A DNA stretch of 7,331 nucleotides, from contig DHNI01000055.1 in NCBI GenBank assembly GCA_002409455.1, positions 1 through 7,331 on the forward strand. Reading direction: 5' to 3'. Below are positions 6,407 through 7,331 of the stretch, one piece after another (position 1 is the first letter of the stretch; every line of letters begins with the position of its first letter). The DNA is from Firmicutes bacterium UBA5420. Lineage in GTDB: Bacteria; Bacillota; Limnochordia; Darwinibacteriales; Darwinibacteriaceae. The notes under the pieces are model-generated. The model did no database searches, was not told the origin of the DNA, and was given only the letters and a program-made list of their open reading frames with translations. The translations under genes and the position numbers were made by a program.

Positions 6407-7331
6407 ACTTATCATTTAAAGCGGCCACACCTGGCAAAACCTTGCCTTCTAAGAATTCTAAGGAAGCTCCGCCGCCTGTGGAGACATGTGTCATTTTTGG
6501 AGCCAACCCCATCTGTTCTACAGCTGCTGCCGAATCTCCGCCACCGATAATGGAGACTGCGGAAGAATCAGCCAGTGCCTGGGCCAAACCTTCGGTGCCA
6601 GCTGCAAAAGCCTCTAGTTCAAAGACTCCCATAGGCCCATTCCAAACCACGGTTCCAGCCGTCTTTACAACCTCACTGAAAAGCTCCGTTGTCTTAGGAC
6701 CTGAATCTAAGCCTTCCCAATCGGCAGGCATCTCTTTAAAATCCACTACCTTATGTTCAGTATCTGCAGTCCGTTCTTTTCCTACCACAATATCCACGGG
6801 AAGCAAGAGTTTTACTCCTTTTTCCTCAGCCTTAACCATGATATCCCGGCAAAAATCTAGACGTTCCGGATCCAAGAGCGAATTACCGATCTCATATCCT
6901 TGCGCTTTGAAGAAGGTGTAAGCCATGCCTCCCCCAATAATCAGCGTGTCAGCCTTGTTGAGCAGTGACTCAATAACACCAATCTTGTCTTTAACCTTAG
7001 CACCGCCCAAAATAGCAACAAAGGGACGTTTCGGCTCATCTAATGCGCCACCTAAAAACTCAAGCTCCTTCTCCATGAGAAAACCGGAGACTGCCGGAAG
7101 AAAATCGGCCACTCCCGTTGTCGAGGCGTGTGCCCGATGGGCTGTACCGAAAGCGTCGTTAACATAAATATCCCCTAGGGAAGCCAATGCTTTGGCAAAC
7201 TCCGCATCGTTTTTCTCCTCTTCAGCATAAAAGCGAACATTCTCAAGTACAAGAACCTCACCTGCTTTGAGGTTATCGACCGCTTTTTTCACTTCAGGTC
7301 CTATGCAGTCATCCAACTTCTGTACAGGTTG
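6405..7331 (-). CDS. pgk: Phosphoglycerate kinase, C-terminal 308 residues (5' end outside window)
   Basis: This enzyme transfers the acyl phosphate of 1,3-bisphosphoglycerate to ADP, giving ATP and 3-phosphoglycerate in the cytoplasm. The frame is open to the window edge, so the gene enters from the right. About 85 to 90 N-terminal residues of a usual 394-residue protein are missing, including the DFNVP substrate-binding region. Visible in order (numbered from the first codon in the window) are the LENVRFY/EEEKND segment (30-42), NDAFGTAHRAHAST (58-71), the nucleotide-binding GGAKVKDKIG (109-118), WNGPMGVFE (230-238), GGGDSAAA (263-270) and the C-terminal STGGGASLEFLEG (284-296). A TTG codon at 7314-7316 could be mistaken for a start, but the five codons before it continue the family sequence, so it is internal. 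The stop is TAG, and its last two bases belong to the ribosome binding site of tpiA 10 bases before the next start. Identity is certain. Confidence 0.98.
   Translation of the reverse strand, partial: QPVQKLDDCIGPEVKKAVDNLKAGEVLVLENVRFYAEEEKNDAEFAKALASLGDIYVNDAFGTAHRAHASTTGVADFLPAVSGFLMEKELEFLGGALDEPKRPFVAILGGAKVKDKIGVIESLLNKADTLIIGGGMAYTFFKAQGYEIGNSLLDPERLDFCRDIMVKAEEKGVKLLLPVDIVVGKERTADTEHKVVDFKEMPADWEGLDSGPKTTELFSEVVKTAGTVVWNGPMGVFELEAFAAGTEGLAQALADSSAVSIIGGGDSAAAVEQMGLAPKMTHVSTGGGASLEFLEGKVLPGVAALNDK

Noticed and set aside
6395..6415. Longer tpiA start at 6415 (adds MISRGEI)
   Set aside because: No ribosome binding site upstream, the added codons include the real site AGAGGTG, and the family begins at MRTPIIAGNWKM.
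6442..6921. 159-codon plus-strand open frame inside pgk
   Set aside because: It lies entirely antisense to a well-conserved gene, is rich in Pro and Ser as expected from the opposite strand of such a gene, and has no ribosome binding site or family resemblance.
7314..7316. TTG as the start of a short phosphoglycerate kinase
   Set aside because: The codons before it read QPVQK in frame and continue the family sequence; the gene simply runs off the window.

Overview
The window looks like part of an ordinary bacterial chromosome, most likely of the Bacillota (Firmicutes) or a close relative. The evidence is the gene order pgk-tpiA-gpmI-eno, the cofactor-independent type of phosphoglycerate mutase, strong AGGAGG-type ribosome binding sites, and a GntR/LacI hybrid sugar regulator next to a sugar ABC-transporter binding protein. 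The binding protein has a plain Sec signal peptide and no lipobox cysteine. That is less usual for a single-membrane Gram-positive and would fit a two-membrane or deep-branching clostridial lineage, but this is only a weak inference. Every gene I can support lies on the minus strand, so the window reads right to left.

Right part (7331 to 2809): the downstream end of a lower-glycolysis operon. It starts inside phosphoglycerate kinase (about the last 308 residues) and continues with triosephosphate isomerase, cofactor-independent phosphoglycerate mutase and enolase. The genes are packed with gaps of 10 and 24 bases and one 11-base overlap, each with its own Shine-Dalgarno sequence. A strong hairpin followed by a T run sits about 20 bases after the enolase stop and closes the unit. 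The gap gene that usually precedes pgk would lie outside the window.

Middle (2808 to 2590): a 219-base intergenic region holding that terminator, an imperfect 16-base direct repeat overlapping it, and a good sigma-70-type promoter (TTGACA, 17 bases, TATTGT) firing leftward. An interrupted inverted repeat covers the -35 box and is a reasonable operator candidate.

Left part (2589 to 1): a second transcription unit. It encodes a GntR-type winged-helix regulator with a LacI-type sugar-sensing domain, then a family 1 extracellular solute-binding protein. A purine-rich tract at the very left edge looks like the ribosome binding site of another gene, probably a permease, just outside. The simplest reading is a locally regulated sugar uptake operon placed behind the central glycolysis operon. 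The sugar cannot be told from the sequence.

I found no mobile element, CRISPR array, RNA gene or evident new system. The points most worth checking are the candidate operator, a tiny ORF with an excellent ribosome binding site between regulator and binding protein, and the non-lipoprotein export signal.
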